From Oscillospiraceae bacterium (lineage in GTDB: Bacteria; Bacillota; Clostridia; Oscillospirales; Acutalibacteraceae): 64,000 nt of DNA. The stretch covers positions 1 through 64,000 of the forward strand of contig JAIRXF010000013.1 in the NCBI GenBank assembly GCA_031268405.1, in the 5' to 3' direction. The stretch's first letter is position 1; every line of letters starts with the position of its first letter. Positions 27,073-37,116 of the stretch are shown here, piece after piece. The notes under the pieces are model-generated. The model searched no databases, was not told where the DNA came from, and was given only the letters and a program-made list of their open reading frames with translations. Both the position numbers and the translations under genes were made by a program.

Positions 27073-28428
27073 ATGAAACAGAGTGAAATTTTTGACAAAC
27101 CGTCTCTATCGTTGCCGTTTAGCTTAGAAGCCGAGCAATCTGTGATTGGATCGATTCTTATAGATTCTGCTTGTCTTGATTTGGCGATGCGAATGTTGCC
27201 AAGTGGAGAGTATTTTTATCTTTCAAGGCACAAATCGATTTATTCATCTATACTTGAAATGTATGTATCGGGTCAATCAATAGATTTTGTTACCGTGCTT
27301 GAAAAATTAAAATTAGATGGAGTTTTTGATGAATCCGAAGGCAAGACCTATCTTCTCGGATTGTCAAATATTGTGCCAGCTATTTCCAATGTTGAGATTT
27401 ATGCTAAAATTGTCCGAGAAAAATACGATGTGAGAATATTAATAGAAGCTGCTAGAGATATAATCAGCGATGCTACTCAGAATACGGTGGATTCCGAAGC
27501 TTTGCTTGATTTGGCGGAGCAGAAAATTTTTGATATAAGAAAGGAAGAAACCACAAAAGGTTTACAAAAAGTAAGCGAGGTTATAGTTGAAACATTTAAT
27601 CGTTTAGATGCTCTTAATTCTGAAGAAAGTGATTTATACAAGCCGATTTCCACAGGAATTTCGGATCTTGATTCTACAATAATCGGACTTAATAAATCAG
27701 ATCTTATTCTTTTAGCCGCAAGGCCCGGTATGGGTAAAACGAGTTTTGCTCTAAATATAGTAAGAAATGTTGCCATTAAATCCAATAAAAAGATTGCTTT
27801 TTTCTCTTTCGAAATGACAAAGGAACAACTTGCCTCAAGAATGCTTGCTAGCGAAGCGTTGATAAGGGGCGATAAACTTCGCATTGGAAAATTAAATGAA
27901 TCGGAATGGATTCGTTTGATAGAGGCAGGCGATTTATTGTCTAAATCACAAATATATCTTGATGATTCTCCCGGGTTAACTGTTCCTGAGATCAAGGCTA
28001 AGCTCAGAAGATTAAAAGACGTTAGTCTTGTTGTAATTGACTACTTGCAGCTTATGTCGGGAGTGAGGCATACGGACAGCCGAGTTCAGGAAATCTCAGA
28101 AATAACAAGAAATCTTAAGTTGATGGCCAAAGAACTCAACATACCTGTTTTGACTTTATCTCAGCTTTCCCGTGCAAGTGAGCAACGAAGTGATCACAGA
28201 CCCATGCTTTCTGATCTTCGCGATTCTGGTTCTATAGAACAGGATGCTGATATTGTGATGTTTTTATATAGAAAAGATTATTACAGAGATAGCATACAAG
28301 ATGAAGATTCCGACAGAAACAGTTCTGAGTGTATTGTTGCAAAAAATAGGCATGGAGAGGCCAGAAGCGTTGATCTTCATTGGCAAGGCGAATTTATGAG
28401 ATTTACGGCGATTGAAGAAGAGCGTTAA
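27073..28428 (+). CDS. dnaB: Replicative DNA helicase DnaB
   Basis: 451 residues. N-terminal helical domain (LPFSLEAEQSVIGSIL) that binds primase, then the RecA-like ATPase with Walker A ARPGMGKTSFAL, Walker B LVVIDYLQLMSG and the arginine-finger/C-terminal motif SGSIEQDADIVMFLYR. It is the hexameric 5'-3' replicative helicase (called DnaC in Bacillus). ATG with AAGGGAATAAC upstream. In many Firmicutes it lies near rplI; here it follows rnc. Confidence 0.97.
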   Translation: MKQSEIFDKPSLSLPFSLEAEQSVIGSILIDSACLDLAMRMLPSGEYFYLSRHKSIYSSILEMYVSGQSIDFVTVLEKLKLDGVFDESEGKTYLLGLSNIVPAISNVEIYAKIVREKYDVRILIEAARDIISDATQNTVDSEALLDLAEQKIFDIRKEETTKGLQKVSEVIVETFNRLDALNSEESDLYKPISTGISDLDSTIIGLNKSDLILLAARPGMGKTSFALNIVRNVAIKSNKKIAFFSFEMTKEQLASRMLASEALIRGDKLRIGKLNESEWIRLIEAGDLLSKSQIYLDDSPGLTVPEIKAKLRRLKDVSLVVIDYLQLMSGVRHTDSRVQEISEITRNLKLMAKELNIPVLTLSQLSRASEQRSDHRPMLSDLRDSGSIEQDADIVMFLYRKDYYRDSIQDEDSDRNSSECIVAKNRHGEARSVDLHWQGEFMRFTAIEEER

Positions 28429-28627
28429 TTATTATTTTTTCGCAAAATAAAATTAATGCTTTGTGAATTATTACTCAATTGGTTTTTGAAATGATATATT
28501 TTTAAGTTTTTTGTGCCCTATTTTATTTTTTCTGAAAAGCTTTAAATACACAAAAATTACTGTGTTTTTTCATCAAATTATTTTAAAGTTAATTTAGAAG
28601 TGTAATTTTATTTTTGGAGGACGATAT

Positions 28628-29977
28628 GTGAGAGAAAAAATCCTTAAAAAATTAGAAAGATTAAATTTGATTCCCGAGTCGCAAACTGTGATTGTGGCCG
28701 TATCCGGTGGTGCTGATTCGATGTCTTTGCTTGACTTTATGAATTATATTAAAGAGAAAAAAAACATAAATTTGATGGCTGCTCATATTAATCATTGTTT
28801 AAGGGGCCAGGAATCAGATGATGACGAATTGTTGGTTCGCAATTGGTGCGAGTCAAATAATGTGAATCTTCATGTACTTAGAACAGATACTTTAGAAGTT
28901 TCTAAAACCCATAAATGTTCGATAGAGACTTGTGCAAGGCGCATTAGATATGATTTTCTTGCTGATGTTTCAAAAAAATTTAATGCAAAAAAAATTATGA
29001 CGGCTCACACTCTTTCTGATAACGTGGAGACTTTTTTGATGAATCTTGCCAGAGGTTCGGGGACTTCTGGGCTTGCTTCAATTCCGCGAGTTAGAAATAA
29101 TATATTGAGGCCGTTTTTATTTTTAAATAAAAATCAAATTTTAGAATATTGTAAAACTTATAAAATACAATTTTCAACGGATAGTTCAAATTTTTCGCGC
29201 AAGTATACTAGAAATAAGATTAGACTTGATATTTTACCAAAATTTAGGCAAATAAATCCATCTTTCGAAAAAACGGTTTCTAGGGCCATAGATCGTATTA
29301 AAGAGGATGATAATTTTTTACAAAATCTAGCAAAATCTTGTTTTAAGGCAGCTAAAACTAACAAGGGTTTCTCTAGAGAAATTATATTAAAATCAGAGAA
29401 TCCGGTTAGATCTAGAGTTATTATTTTTATAATACGTGAAGTTTTTTGTCTAGTTCCAAACGAATATCAAGTAAAACAGGTTATGCACATTTTAAAGAAA
29501 GGCCGTGGTGTGGCTGTTATTTCTAACGAAAAGAAACTTATTGTGGACGGTGAGTTTTTACGAGTTTTTAGCAAAGATGAAGGCATAAATTTTAATTCGT
29601 CATGGGAAATTCCATTTGGTTTTTCTACCGCCTTGACACCACACGGAAGACAGATCATAATAAAAGCATTTAGTGGATGGTGTTCTGATATAGACGAAAA
29701 TCTTTTTGATAGAGATTTATTGGATGTTAATAAAGTAAGAGGAAATTCGGTTTTTAGAAGTAGAAGGCCAGGAGATTTGTTTTTTAAGGCTAACAGAAAT
29801 TGCACTAAAAGTTTGAAGAAATTTTTAAACGAACAAAAAGTACCGATACAGAGTCGTTCTAAACTTGTAGTTTTAGCAGATGGAAATAATATTTTGTGGA
29901 TTGAAGGACTTGGAGTTTCACGGTTTGTATGTGCCGATCTAAACTCAACGAGAGTTATTGAAATTTTAATTTTTTAA
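28628..29977 (+). CDS. tilS: tRNA(Ile)-lysidine synthase
   Basis: 449 residues. The PP-loop ATP-pyrophosphatase motif is VSGGADSMSLL, followed by HINHCLRGQESDDDE, TAHTLSDNVETFLMNLARGSG and the TRNKIR element; the C-terminal TilS domain (FRSRRPGDLFF, KSLKKFLNEQKVP) is present. It makes lysidine at the wobble base of tRNA-Ile(CAU) and is essential. GTG start with TTGGAGGAC upstream. It opens the classical tilS-hpt-ftsH operon. Confidence 0.96.
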   Translation: MREKILKKLERLNLIPESQTVIVAVSGGADSMSLLDFMNYIKEKKNINLMAAHINHCLRGQESDDDELLVRNWCESNNVNLHVLRTDTLEVSKTHKCSIETCARRIRYDFLADVSKKFNAKKIMTAHTLSDNVETFLMNLARGSGTSGLASIPRVRNNILRPFLFLNKNQILEYCKTYKIQFSTDSSNFSRKYTRNKIRLDILPKFRQINPSFEKTVSRAIDRIKEDDNFLQNLAKSCFKAAKTNKGFSREIILKSENPVRSRVIIFIIREVFCLVPNEYQVKQVMHILKKGRGVAVISNEKKLIVDGEFLRVFSKDEGINFNSSWEIPFGFSTALTPHGRQIIIKAFSGWCSDIDENLFDRDLLDVNKVRGNSVFRSRRPGDLFFKANRNCTKSLKKFLNEQKVPIQSRSKLVVLADGNNILWIEGLGVSRFVCADLNSTRVIEILIF

Positions 29978-30008
29978 GGTACTTGACATGCTTTTTAGGA
30001 GAACAGTA

Positions 30009-30557
30009 ATGGTAAATGATATAAAAAAGATTTTATTCGATGAAAAAATATTGTCTCAATCAATAAAGAAGTTAGGCAAAAAGATAAGTGAAGATTATAA
30101 AGATAAAAATTTACTTATGATAAGTATTTTAAAGGGATCAATAGTTTTTATGTCTGATCTCATGAGAAGCATTACTACGCACTGTATAATAGATTTTATG
30201 TGTGCGTCTAGTTACGACGGAGGTTGTAAAACTAAAGGTGTTATTAAAATAGTGAAAGATTTAGATATTTCTGTGTGTAATCATGATTTATTGATAGTAG
30301 AAGATATACTAGACAGTGGATTGACTTTGCAATCTATTATGAATCTTTTGAAAAATAGAAACCCCAAAAGCATTAAAATTTGTACGTTGCTTGATAAGCC
30401 CACTAAGCGTCAGGTTGACATAATACCGGATTATAGATGCCTTGAAGTGCCGGATGAATTTATAGTGGGCTACGGTTTTGATTACCAAGAAAGATACAGA
30501 AATCTTCCATTTATAGGTGTTTTAAAGCAGAGTGTGTATGAAAATTCTGCCAGTTAA
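30009..30557 (+). CDS. hpt: Hypoxanthine-guanine phosphoribosyltransferase
   Basis: 182 residues from the ATG at 30009, which has AGGAG seven bases upstream; an in-frame ATG at 29988 lies too close to tilS to have a site. ISILKGSIVFMSDL, DFMCASSYDGG and the PRPP motif LLIVEDILDSGLTL are typical, with EFIVGYGFDYQERYRNLPFIGVL near the end. It salvages hypoxanthine and guanine. Confidence 0.95.
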   Translation: MVNDIKKILFDEKILSQSIKKLGKKISEDYKDKNLLMISILKGSIVFMSDLMRSITTHCIIDFMCASSYDGGCKTKGVIKIVKDLDISVCNHDLLIVEDILDSGLTLQSIMNLLKNRNPKSIKICTLLDKPTKRQVDIIPDYRCLEVPDEFIVGYGFDYQERYRNLPFIGVLKQSVYENSAS

Positions 30558-30584
30558 ATTTGTTTGTTGGGAGTGAAATATCTG

Positions 30585-32453
30585 TTGAATAATAAAAAGG
30601 TTTTACAGAATGTTTTGTTTTTTTTATGTGCCGCTCTTGTTGTGACGGCTGTTCTTTTTACTTTTTCTCAAAATAAGCCACAGAAGATTTTGATATATTC
30701 TGAAGTTGTTGAACATTTTAAGAACCAAGAAGTATCCGAATACACGTTTGATGTTGGTTCGAGGGAGATGCAAATAAAATTAAAAGATGGACAGGAACTT
30801 AAATATATTGCCCCCAGTGCAATATGGATGAGAGAGGACATAAGAGATTATATTAAAGAACACAACGAAAAAAATCCTGATTCTAAAATTAAAGAAAATA
30901 TAACACCTCCGCGCGAGACGCCTTGGTTTTTGAGTATTTTACCCAATTTATTGATGGCAGCGCTGGTTTTTGTTCCGGTTTTTATGTTGATGAAGCGTTT
31001 TTCTGGTGGAATGATGGGAGATCCTATTTCTAATTTGGGTTTTGCAAAATCGAAAGTTAAGAATGCCTTTGAAGAAAAGCATAAGGTTACCTTCCAAGAT
31101 GTCGCGGGGTCCGAAGAAGAAAAAGATGAACTTAAAGAAATTGTTGAATTTTTAAAATTTCCAAGAAAATACAATGAGATTGGAGCCAGAATACCAAAAG
31201 GTGTGCTACTTGTTGGTCCTCCGGGCACTGGGAAAACCTTGCTCGCAAAAGCAGTTGCCGGAGAAGCTGGAGTGCCGTTTTTTTCCATATCTGGTTCCGA
31301 ATTTATAGAGATGTATGTAGGATTAGGTGCTTCTAGAGTTAGAGATCTGTTTGATCAGGCAAAGAAAAATACACCTTGTATAATTTTTATTGACGAAATA
31401 GATTCTGTGGGGCGTCATCGTGGTAGCAGTGATAGAGGTGGAAGTGATGAGAGAGAACAGACTTTAAATCAGCTTTTGGTGGAAATGGATGGATTTCGTT
31501 CAAATGAAGGGATAATTGTTATTGCAGCTACTAACAGAGGAGATGTGCTTGATTCTGCGCTGCTGCGTCCTGGTAGATTTGACCGTCGAATAATGGTAAC
31601 TTTGCCAGATGTTAAGGACAGAGAGTATATTCTTAGAGTACATGCAAAGGGCAAGCCGCTTGCACCCGATGTTGTCCTTGGAATTGTTGCTCGAGCCACT
31701 CCTGGATTTACTGGGGCCGACCTTTCGAATCTTCTGAACGAATCTGCTCTACTTGCTGTTCGCGAAGGATCTAAATCCATTACAGAGTCACAAATTGGAA
31801 AATCTATTATGAAGGTTATAGTCGGAACGGAAAAGAGATCCAAAATTATAAACGATGAAGACAAAAAAATAACCGCCTATCATGAAGCTGGTCATGCAGT
31901 TACTAATTATTTTTGCCCCAATCATGATCCTGTTCACGAGATTTCTATAATTCCCAGGGGTTTTGCAGCAGGATACACTCTTTCGTTGCCAGAAGAGGAT
32001 CGTTCCCATTTAAGCAGAAAAGAAATGATAGAAAATATCACAGTTTTGCTTGGTGGTAGAATTGCAGAAAAGATAATATTTGGAGATGTATCTACGGGTG
32101 CGTCAAATGATATTTTTAAAGCTACTGAAATCGCTCGAGATATGGTTGCTAAATATGGAATGAGCGAAATAATGGGGCCAGTTGCTTACGAAGATTACCG
32201 CAACGAGGATGCTTCCGGTAAATTTGTTCTTCCTGTCGGAAAGACTTATTCTGAAAAAATTGCCTCTAAAATTGACGATGAAGTTAAAAGCATAATTTCT
32301 AAATGTTACGAAGAAAGCGAAGAAATTTTAAAAAACAATGTAGATCAATTACACGAGGTTGCAAGATTTTTAATAGAAAATGAAAAGATGAGCAAAGAAA
32401 AATTCAACGAAATTATGTTGCAAAGCCAACTTCATAAAACAAATAATAATTAA
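30585..32453 (+). CDS. ftsH: ATP-dependent membrane zinc metalloprotease FtsH
   Basis: 622 residues from the TTG at 30585, which has GGGAGTG nine bases upstream and gives the usual short cytoplasmic head ([12 protein letters not shown]). Two membrane segments (about 8-27 and 115-136) flank the extracytoplasmic domain. AAA Walker A GPPGTGKT is at 211-218, Walker [12 protein letters not shown], the second region of homology [12 protein letters not shown], and zinc motif HEAGH. It degrades misfolded membrane proteins and regulatory factors. In-frame GTG/TTG codons at 30564-30573 are alternative starts. Confidence 0.97.
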   Translation: MNNKKVLQNVLFFLCAALVVTAVLFTFSQNKPQKILIYSEVVEHFKNQEVSEYTFDVGSREMQIKLKDGQELKYIAPSAIWMREDIRDYIKEHNEKNPDSKIKENITPPRETPWFLSILPNLLMAALVFVPVFMLMKRFSGGMMGDPISNLGFAKSKVKNAFEEKHKVTFQDVAGSEEEKDELKEIVEFLKFPRKYNEIGARIPKGVLLVGPPGTGKTLLAKAVAGEAGVPFFSISGSEFIEMYVGLGASRVRDLFDQAKKNTPCIIFIDEIDSVGRHRGSSDRGGSDEREQTLNQLLVEMDGFRSNEGIIVIAATNRGDVLDSALLRPGRFDRRIMVTLPDVKDREYILRVHAKGKPLAPDVVLGIVARATPGFTGADLSNLLNESALLAVREGSKSITESQIGKSIMKVIVGTEKRSKIINDEDKKITAYHEAGHAVTNYFCPNHDPVHEISIIPRGFAAGYTLSLPEEDRSHLSRKEMIENITVLLGGRIAEKIIFGDVSTGASNDIFKATEIARDMVAKYGMSEIMGPVAYEDYRNEDASGKFVLPVGKTYSEKIASKIDDEVKSIISKCYEESEEILKNNVDQLHEVARFLIENEKMSKEKFNEIMLQSQLHKTNNN

Positions 32454-32524
32454 TTTTTGAGGTTCAAGTTGTATAAAATTTTCTATCAAGTTTGATGTCA
32501 AAAGGGAATTTTAAATTTTACAAT

Positions 32525-33244
32525 CTAGCTTTCGTTATTTGTTTTTTTAAAAAAATGATCTTTTGCTTTTAAATATGCATTTATATCGTTGTAATGTTCA
32601 AGTTTTGACTCAATATTTTCTAAGTCAACCCACATATAGCTTTTTATTTCTTTTCTTTGAATTTTAACATTATCACTGTCGGTTGTTGCCGCAAAAAGTA
32701 CAACTGTTTTCTTGATCTTGCCAGACAGCCAGTAGGTTATAGTTTCTCTAAATCCGCTTAGTATTTTTACCCTTAATCCCGTTTCTTCCAATGTTTCTCT
32801 TATTGCCGTTTGTTCTTCTGTCTCTCCAAATTCTATGTGTCCTTTAGGAAAGCTCCAGTTGTTTTTTCTTTGGTTTTTTATGAGTAAAATTTTTATTTTT
32901 TCTTGTTGCTTTAAAAAAATAATTGTTCCGCAAGATTTTTCGTTACTGCAGACCAATTTTTGTATTTCTTCGTCTGTTGATTTTGATAATTTTTGAATTA
33001 TTTCTGGAGCATAACAAATATATTTCAAAGGAGTTACTATTGGAATGGATTCTTTTGCTTCTTTAAAAGAAACAAGAGCGGTAATTTTGACATTTATTTT
33101 TTTTTTAAAATCGTGAGGATTTAATATTACGTAAACCTCTTTCATATAAATTGGACTATACACGTCGTTTACATGCCCTTTATAAAAATTTAAATCTTTA
33201 TTTAATTCTTTATCTACAACCACACTAACACGCCAGTTCAACAC
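32525..33244 (-). CDS. Nudix hydrolase with an extra N-terminal domain
   Basis: 239 residues. Residues about 105-235 are a Nudix domain with GHIEFGETEEQTAIRETL continuing to EETGL, an intact GX5EX7REUXEEXGU box, and KNQRKNNWSFPKG before it. The first 100 residues (RVSVVVDKELNK, VNDVYSPIYMKEVYVIL) faintly resemble an inorganic-pyrophosphatase-like fold with its metal-binding Asp residues lost; this is only a suggestion. Substrate unknown: a nucleoside di- or triphosphate, or dinucleoside polyphosphate. GTG start, GGAAG upstream. Convergent with ftsH. Confidence 0.85.
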   Translation of the reverse strand: MLNWRVSVVVDKELNKDLNFYKGHVNDVYSPIYMKEVYVILNPHDFKKKINVKITALVSFKEAKESIPIVTPLKYICYAPEIIQKLSKSTDEEIQKLVCSNEKSCGTIIFLKQQEKIKILLIKNQRKNNWSFPKGHIEFGETEEQTAIRETLEETGLRVKILSGFRETITYWLSGKIKKTVVLFAATTDSDNVKIQRKEIKSYMWVDLENIESKLEHYNDINAYLKAKDHFFKKTNNES

Positions 33245-33516
33245 GTTATCTTCCAGCTTTCCAAATAAAATTGAAACAGGTAATCTTCAAAATGATTTAT
33301 TCTAAAATCACCAAGAGATTAAGTTTAGAAAAACCTAGTATATTATTATCCTCAAATCAAAATAAATTCTTATTAAGGGCAACAATTTATCAACAGACTC
33401 TTAAAAATTTAAAATAATTAATTTTTAAGTAAATTGAGCGTGCGTTGTGTTGTGGTTGATTTCTGATTTAAATTTTTTATTTTTAAAAGTTTTAAGACAA
33501 GGCAAACGATATTTTC
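33245..33516. other. Intergenic region nudix-mreD, no gene seen
   Basis: Divergent AT-rich gap holding promoters for both sides; only the mreD side could be placed. Confidence 0.5.
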
Positions 33517-33546
33517 TTGCTTGTATCGATATTTCTATGTTAAAAT
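33517..33546 (+). promoter_or_regulatory. Predicted promoter for mreD-PBP2
   Basis: TTGCTT (33517-33522), 18 bases, TAAAAT (33541-33546), with TG one base before the -10. About 110 bases of leader precede mreD. Confidence 0.5.
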
Positions 33547-33655
33547 TAATCCGTTCCGTGAAATTTAATTTAAATTTTTTACAAGGTATATGCGCAAATA
33601 GGTTTTAACTATTTGAGGTTTTGACTATTTGAGCAATCAATTAAGAGGGCTTATC

Positions 33656-34177
33656 ATGAATAAAAAACAAACTACTTTTAGATGCATTATTTATATTATA
33701 GAAGCAGTGTTTTTGCATGTTATATCTCAAATTCCACATTTTCTGCCAACCGTGGTGGGGCATAAACCAAATTTACTTTTAGCCTTGCTTATTACTATAG
33801 TTTTATTTGAAAGTAATCGCATTTGTGCTATTTTTGGTTTAGTATGTGGTTTTTTAATTGACACAAATTTAGATGTTTTTGTGGGTTTTCATGCGATCTT
33901 GCTTTGCATTTTATCTTATGTTTTTGGAGCTATTTATAACTCTTATTTGCAGCGAAATTTTATTTCTTATTTTGTAGTTTCTATGCTATTTATATCCATA
34001 TTTTATCATGCTCAATTTCTCTTTCTTTATGTGTTTGCAGGATATGGCGATGTCTATTACGCTTACGTATTTCACTATATTTCGTGCATGCTTTATTGCT
34101 GGCTTTTTTCTCAAATATTTTACTTTTTTAATAGTGTTTTGAATTCTAAATTAAGGAAAAATTATTTGAGCTTTTAA
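33656..34177 (+). CDS. mreD: Rod shape-determining protein MreD
   Basis: 173 residues from the ATG at 33656, with AGAGGG upstream. About five hydrophobic segments and the MreD pattern (FLHVISQIPHFLP, KPNLLLALLITIVLFES, GLVCGFLIDTNLDVFVG). It belongs to the elongasome that directs side-wall peptidoglycan synthesis. mreB and mreC, usually just upstream, are not here; the gene directly precedes the class B PBP. Confidence 0.85.
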   Translation: MNKKQTTFRCIIYIIEAVFLHVISQIPHFLPTVVGHKPNLLLALLITIVLFESNRICAIFGLVCGFLIDTNLDVFVGFHAILLCILSYVFGAIYNSYLQRNFISYFVVSMLFISIFYHAQFLFLYVFAGYGDVYYAYVFHYISCMLYCWLFSQIFYFFNSVLNSKLRKNYLSF

Positions 34178-34243
34178 TAGATTGATTATTTTTATTTTGT
34201 TTGTTTTGAGGGGTTTTATGTATCAAAAGAAAGGGAACGAAGA

Positions 34244-36301
34244 ATGCTTAAAAACAATATCTCAAAACCGAGATTATTATTTTTTATTTTTCTTATATCA
34301 ATATTTTTTATTGGTTTTATTTATCGGTTAATAGATTGGCAAATTATTAATGGTGAAGAACTCAGAATAAGGGCAAATTTTAATACCATATACTACGTTC
34401 CTGTTAAATCGGCAAGAGGAGAAATTTTAGATGAAAACGGTGTAAGTCTTGCTGTGAATAAAGTTGTTTATCAAGTTGTTTTTGATAGATTTAAAATACG
34501 AGAAGATACCATTAATGAGGAAATAAAGTTCTTGATAGAATTGTTTAAAAAGAAAAAACAAAAATGGGTAGATAAGCTACCTATTTCAATAAAAAACGGA
34601 CAATTTGTCTTTTCTGAGCCTTTAAAGCCAAATGATGAAGAGGAAAAAAAGAAAATAGAAAAAGAAATAGAAAAATTAAAAAGTCCGGAAGTATTGAACC
34701 TTAACTCTTATGCAACTGCGTCAGATTGTATGGAAAGTATGATTTCTAAATATAAAATTTCGAGAGAGCACGATTCAGAAATGCTGCGCAACATATCAAG
34801 TGTTAGATTTAACATGACAAAATCAGGGTTTGACAGCGGCAAAAGTAAGTCCCATGTATTTGCGAGTGATTTGAGCGAAGAGATAATACCAATTGTGGGT
34901 GGAATTTCAGAAGGAAATTCTTTTAGAATTAATCCTGCTAAAAAAAGAGAGGTTGTTAATTCAACCTTAATTCCACATATTTTAGGTATTGTGGGAAAGC
35001 TTACTCAAAGTGATTACGAAGATTTAAAAGATAAGGGTTACGGGCTTGATGACACGATAGGACAATACGGTGTTGAGAGAGCACTTGAAAAAGAATTAAG
35101 AGGAAAAGATGGGAAAAAAGTAGTAGAAATCACAAAAGAAGGAGAAATTAAATCAGAGCTTAATAAAGAAGAAGTTGTTAATGGTAAAACTGTTTTTTTA
35201 ACAATAAATGCGCAATTGCAAAAAGTATTAAATGAATCTTTGAAGAGAAATGTTTTAGCTTCCGAGTCTAAAAAATGTGGTGGTGCGGTTGTTTTAGATG
35301 TTAGTGATTTTTCTATTTTGGCAGCTTCAAGCTTTCCTTCTTATGATCTTGCAGAATATCAAAAGAGCAATGATTATTACAATAGTCTTGTAAATGATAA
35401 TGTTAATAAGCCTTTATTAAACAGAGCTTTTGACGATGCTTATGAACCTGGTTCTGCTTTTAAGCCAATTGTTGCTTTGGCGGGATTGCAAGAGGGCATA
35501 ATTAACCCTCAATGTAGCGTGCATTGCTCTAGTGGTTGGTATATTCCTGGCAGCAGTCATCGCGTTCCGTGTATGGGAAGCCATGGAGACATTAAATTAC
35601 AAAATGCTATTTCTTTATCTTGTAACGCGTTTTTTCTCGACACCGCATACAAGCTTGGTATATATAAGATAAATGAGTATGCTAAAAAGTTTGGTATCGG
35701 AATAAAAACTGGCGTAGAAATTCACGAGACAAAAGGTAGTTTGGCGAGCCCCGAGCGCAGAAAAGAGCTTGGAGGCAAATGGTTTCCAGCCGATGTAGCA
35801 TTTGCGGGCATAGGTCAGTCAGACAATATGCTTTCGCCGCTGCAGTTGGCTACTTTTGTAGCTACGATTGCAAGTAACGGTCGTCGTTGCAATACCCATA
35901 TTGTTAAAGAAATAAAAGATCATGGAAGAAAGGATGTTATATTTAAAAATGACCCCGAAAATCCCCAAGTTGTTGAAGATTCGGGCATTTCTATCGATCA
36001 CTTTAACAGCGTGAAGGCTGGTATGCGTCAAGCAAGTCTTCGTGGAACAGCTAGAAATCCCTTCGCTTCTTTTAATTTTGAGGTTTACAGTAAAACAGGA
36101 ACCGCCCAAAATCCCTCGGGAGTTGATCATAAGGTTTATATAGGTTTTTTACCTCATGAGGTAGATGGAAAAATGCGCACGATTGCGGTTGCAGTCGTAA
36201 TAGCACAAGGTGGAACATACGATCATGGTTATAAGTATGTTGCCAAAGATGTTTACAATTATTTTGTTAAGGGTGTTGGTAAAGATGCAAAATTTGACTA
36301 G
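34244..36301 (+). CDS. mrdA: Class B penicillin-binding protein (PBP2/MrdA type)
   Basis: 685 residues. One membrane anchor (about 10-30), then a dimerisation domain beginning YYVPVKSARGEILDENG, and the transpeptidase with Ser404-x-x-Lys407 in EPGSAFKPIVALAG, SCN in ISLSCNAFFLD and KTG in YSKTGTAQNPSG. All three active-site motifs are intact. It cross-links peptidoglycan during elongation; the mreD neighbour supports PBP2 over SpoVD or PBP3. There is a charged Lys/Glu-rich insertion near 130-150. ATG with AAAGGGAACG upstream. Its last 17 bases overlap the next gene. Confidence 0.93.
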   Translation: MLKNNISKPRLLFFIFLISIFFIGFIYRLIDWQIINGEELRIRANFNTIYYVPVKSARGEILDENGVSLAVNKVVYQVVFDRFKIREDTINEEIKFLIELFKKKKQKWVDKLPISIKNGQFVFSEPLKPNDEEEKKKIEKEIEKLKSPEVLNLNSYATASDCMESMISKYKISREHDSEMLRNISSVRFNMTKSGFDSGKSKSHVFASDLSEEIIPIVGGISEGNSFRINPAKKREVVNSTLIPHILGIVGKLTQSDYEDLKDKGYGLDDTIGQYGVERALEKELRGKDGKKVVEITKEGEIKSELNKEEVVNGKTVFLTINAQLQKVLNESLKRNVLASESKKCGGAVVLDVSDFSILAASSFPSYDLAEYQKSNDYYNSLVNDNVNKPLLNRAFDDAYEPGSAFKPIVALAGLQEGIINPQCSVHCSSGWYIPGSSHRVPCMGSHGDIKLQNAISLSCNAFFLDTAYKLGIYKINEYAKKFGIGIKTGVEIHETKGSLASPERRKELGGKWFPADVAFAGIGQSDNMLSPLQLATFVATIASNGRRCNTHIVKEIKDHGRKDVIFKNDPENPQVVEDSGISIDHFNSVKAGMRQASLRGTARNPFASFNFEVYSKTGTAQNPSGVDHKVYIGFLPHEVDGKMRTIAVAVVIAQGGTYDHGYKYVAKDVYNYFVKGVGKDAKFD

Positions 36302-36773
36302 AAAAACTATCAAAGGAGCTGGGATTTTTTATCGTTGTTATTATACGGGCGACGATGAAGAACTTATTGATTCTGCGATTAAAATATTTTCAAGTGAAAA
36401 TTCAAGAATGTTTGTTTGCACCGAAGAGGAAGATTTTAATTCAAATCTTGGTGAGGCACTCAAGGACAATAATTTAGTTTTTATTGTGGGTGATGAAGAT
36501 TTTGTAGAGTATGCAAAAAGACTTATTGTTGATTTTGTCGATGCGAATTATTGCCCTAAAAAAGGAGAATTTAAAGGTTGTAAAGGCAGAGTTAAGGCTT
36601 GCAGATTTTTTTTATTTATTTTTGGCAATCGCACTATAATCCTGTTACCAGAGCAACCAAGGATTTTATCAGAGATTTTAAAAAAATTTATAATACCGTT
36701 TATAATTAAAGAGTACATTGTAAAAAGAAGATTTAAGGGCAGATATAATTTTAAAATCAAAATGAGAAAATGA
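36285..36773 (+). CDS. Small protein with weak similarity to CinA/MoCF-type domains
   Basis: 162 residues from the ATG at 36285, inside the 3' end of the PBP gene (17-base overlap), so coupled to it. The part NLGEALKDNNLVFIVGDEDF and then GNRTIILLPEQPRILSEIL resembles the MoCF/CinA fold, where relatives have a GGxGPT loop and an LPGVPxEM motif. Both are altered here (VGDED, LPEQPRIL), so enzymatic activity is doubtful. It could be a decayed or repurposed paralogue. The C-terminus is basic (RRFKGRYNFKIKMRK). I am not sure of this assignment. Confidence 0.4.
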   Translation: MQNLTRKTIKGAGIFYRCYYTGDDEELIDSAIKIFSSENSRMFVCTEEEDFNSNLGEALKDNNLVFIVGDEDFVEYAKRLIVDFVDANYCPKKGEFKGCKGRVKACRFFLFIFGNRTIILLPEQPRILSEILKKFIIPFIIKEYIVKRRFKGRYNFKIKMRK

Positions 36774-37116
36774 CAATGTTTGGTCTAGAAGACGGTGTTG
36801 TAAAAGGTATTTATCGAGTCATTTTTTTTTAAACTAAAATAAAACGAAAATAACTGAAACAAGAAACTCAGAAATATTAACTTTTTAAAAATTAGATATT
36901 TTTCCGACGCAATTATTGTTAAATTTCAATGCGCGGTGTCTTTTCAAAAGTTTTTATTCAATAGAATTGACAAATAAATTAAAATAAGAAAATCCAAAAA
37001 TAACTGAGATTCTTTTTAAATAATAGAATTATTGCAAAAATATTTACTTACAATTCGTTGCCCGTAGTAAAAAATTGGCAAATATTTTGAAAAGACGCCT
37101 TTTAATTTTTATGTTT
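36774..37116. other. Intergenic region with a distant inverted repeat, no gene seen
   Basis: Convergent AT-rich gap. GGTGTCTTTTCAAAA (36935-36949) is inverted at 37085-37099 (TTTTGAAAAGACGCC), one mismatch in fifteen, 135 bases apart. Meaning unknown. Confidence 0.5.
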
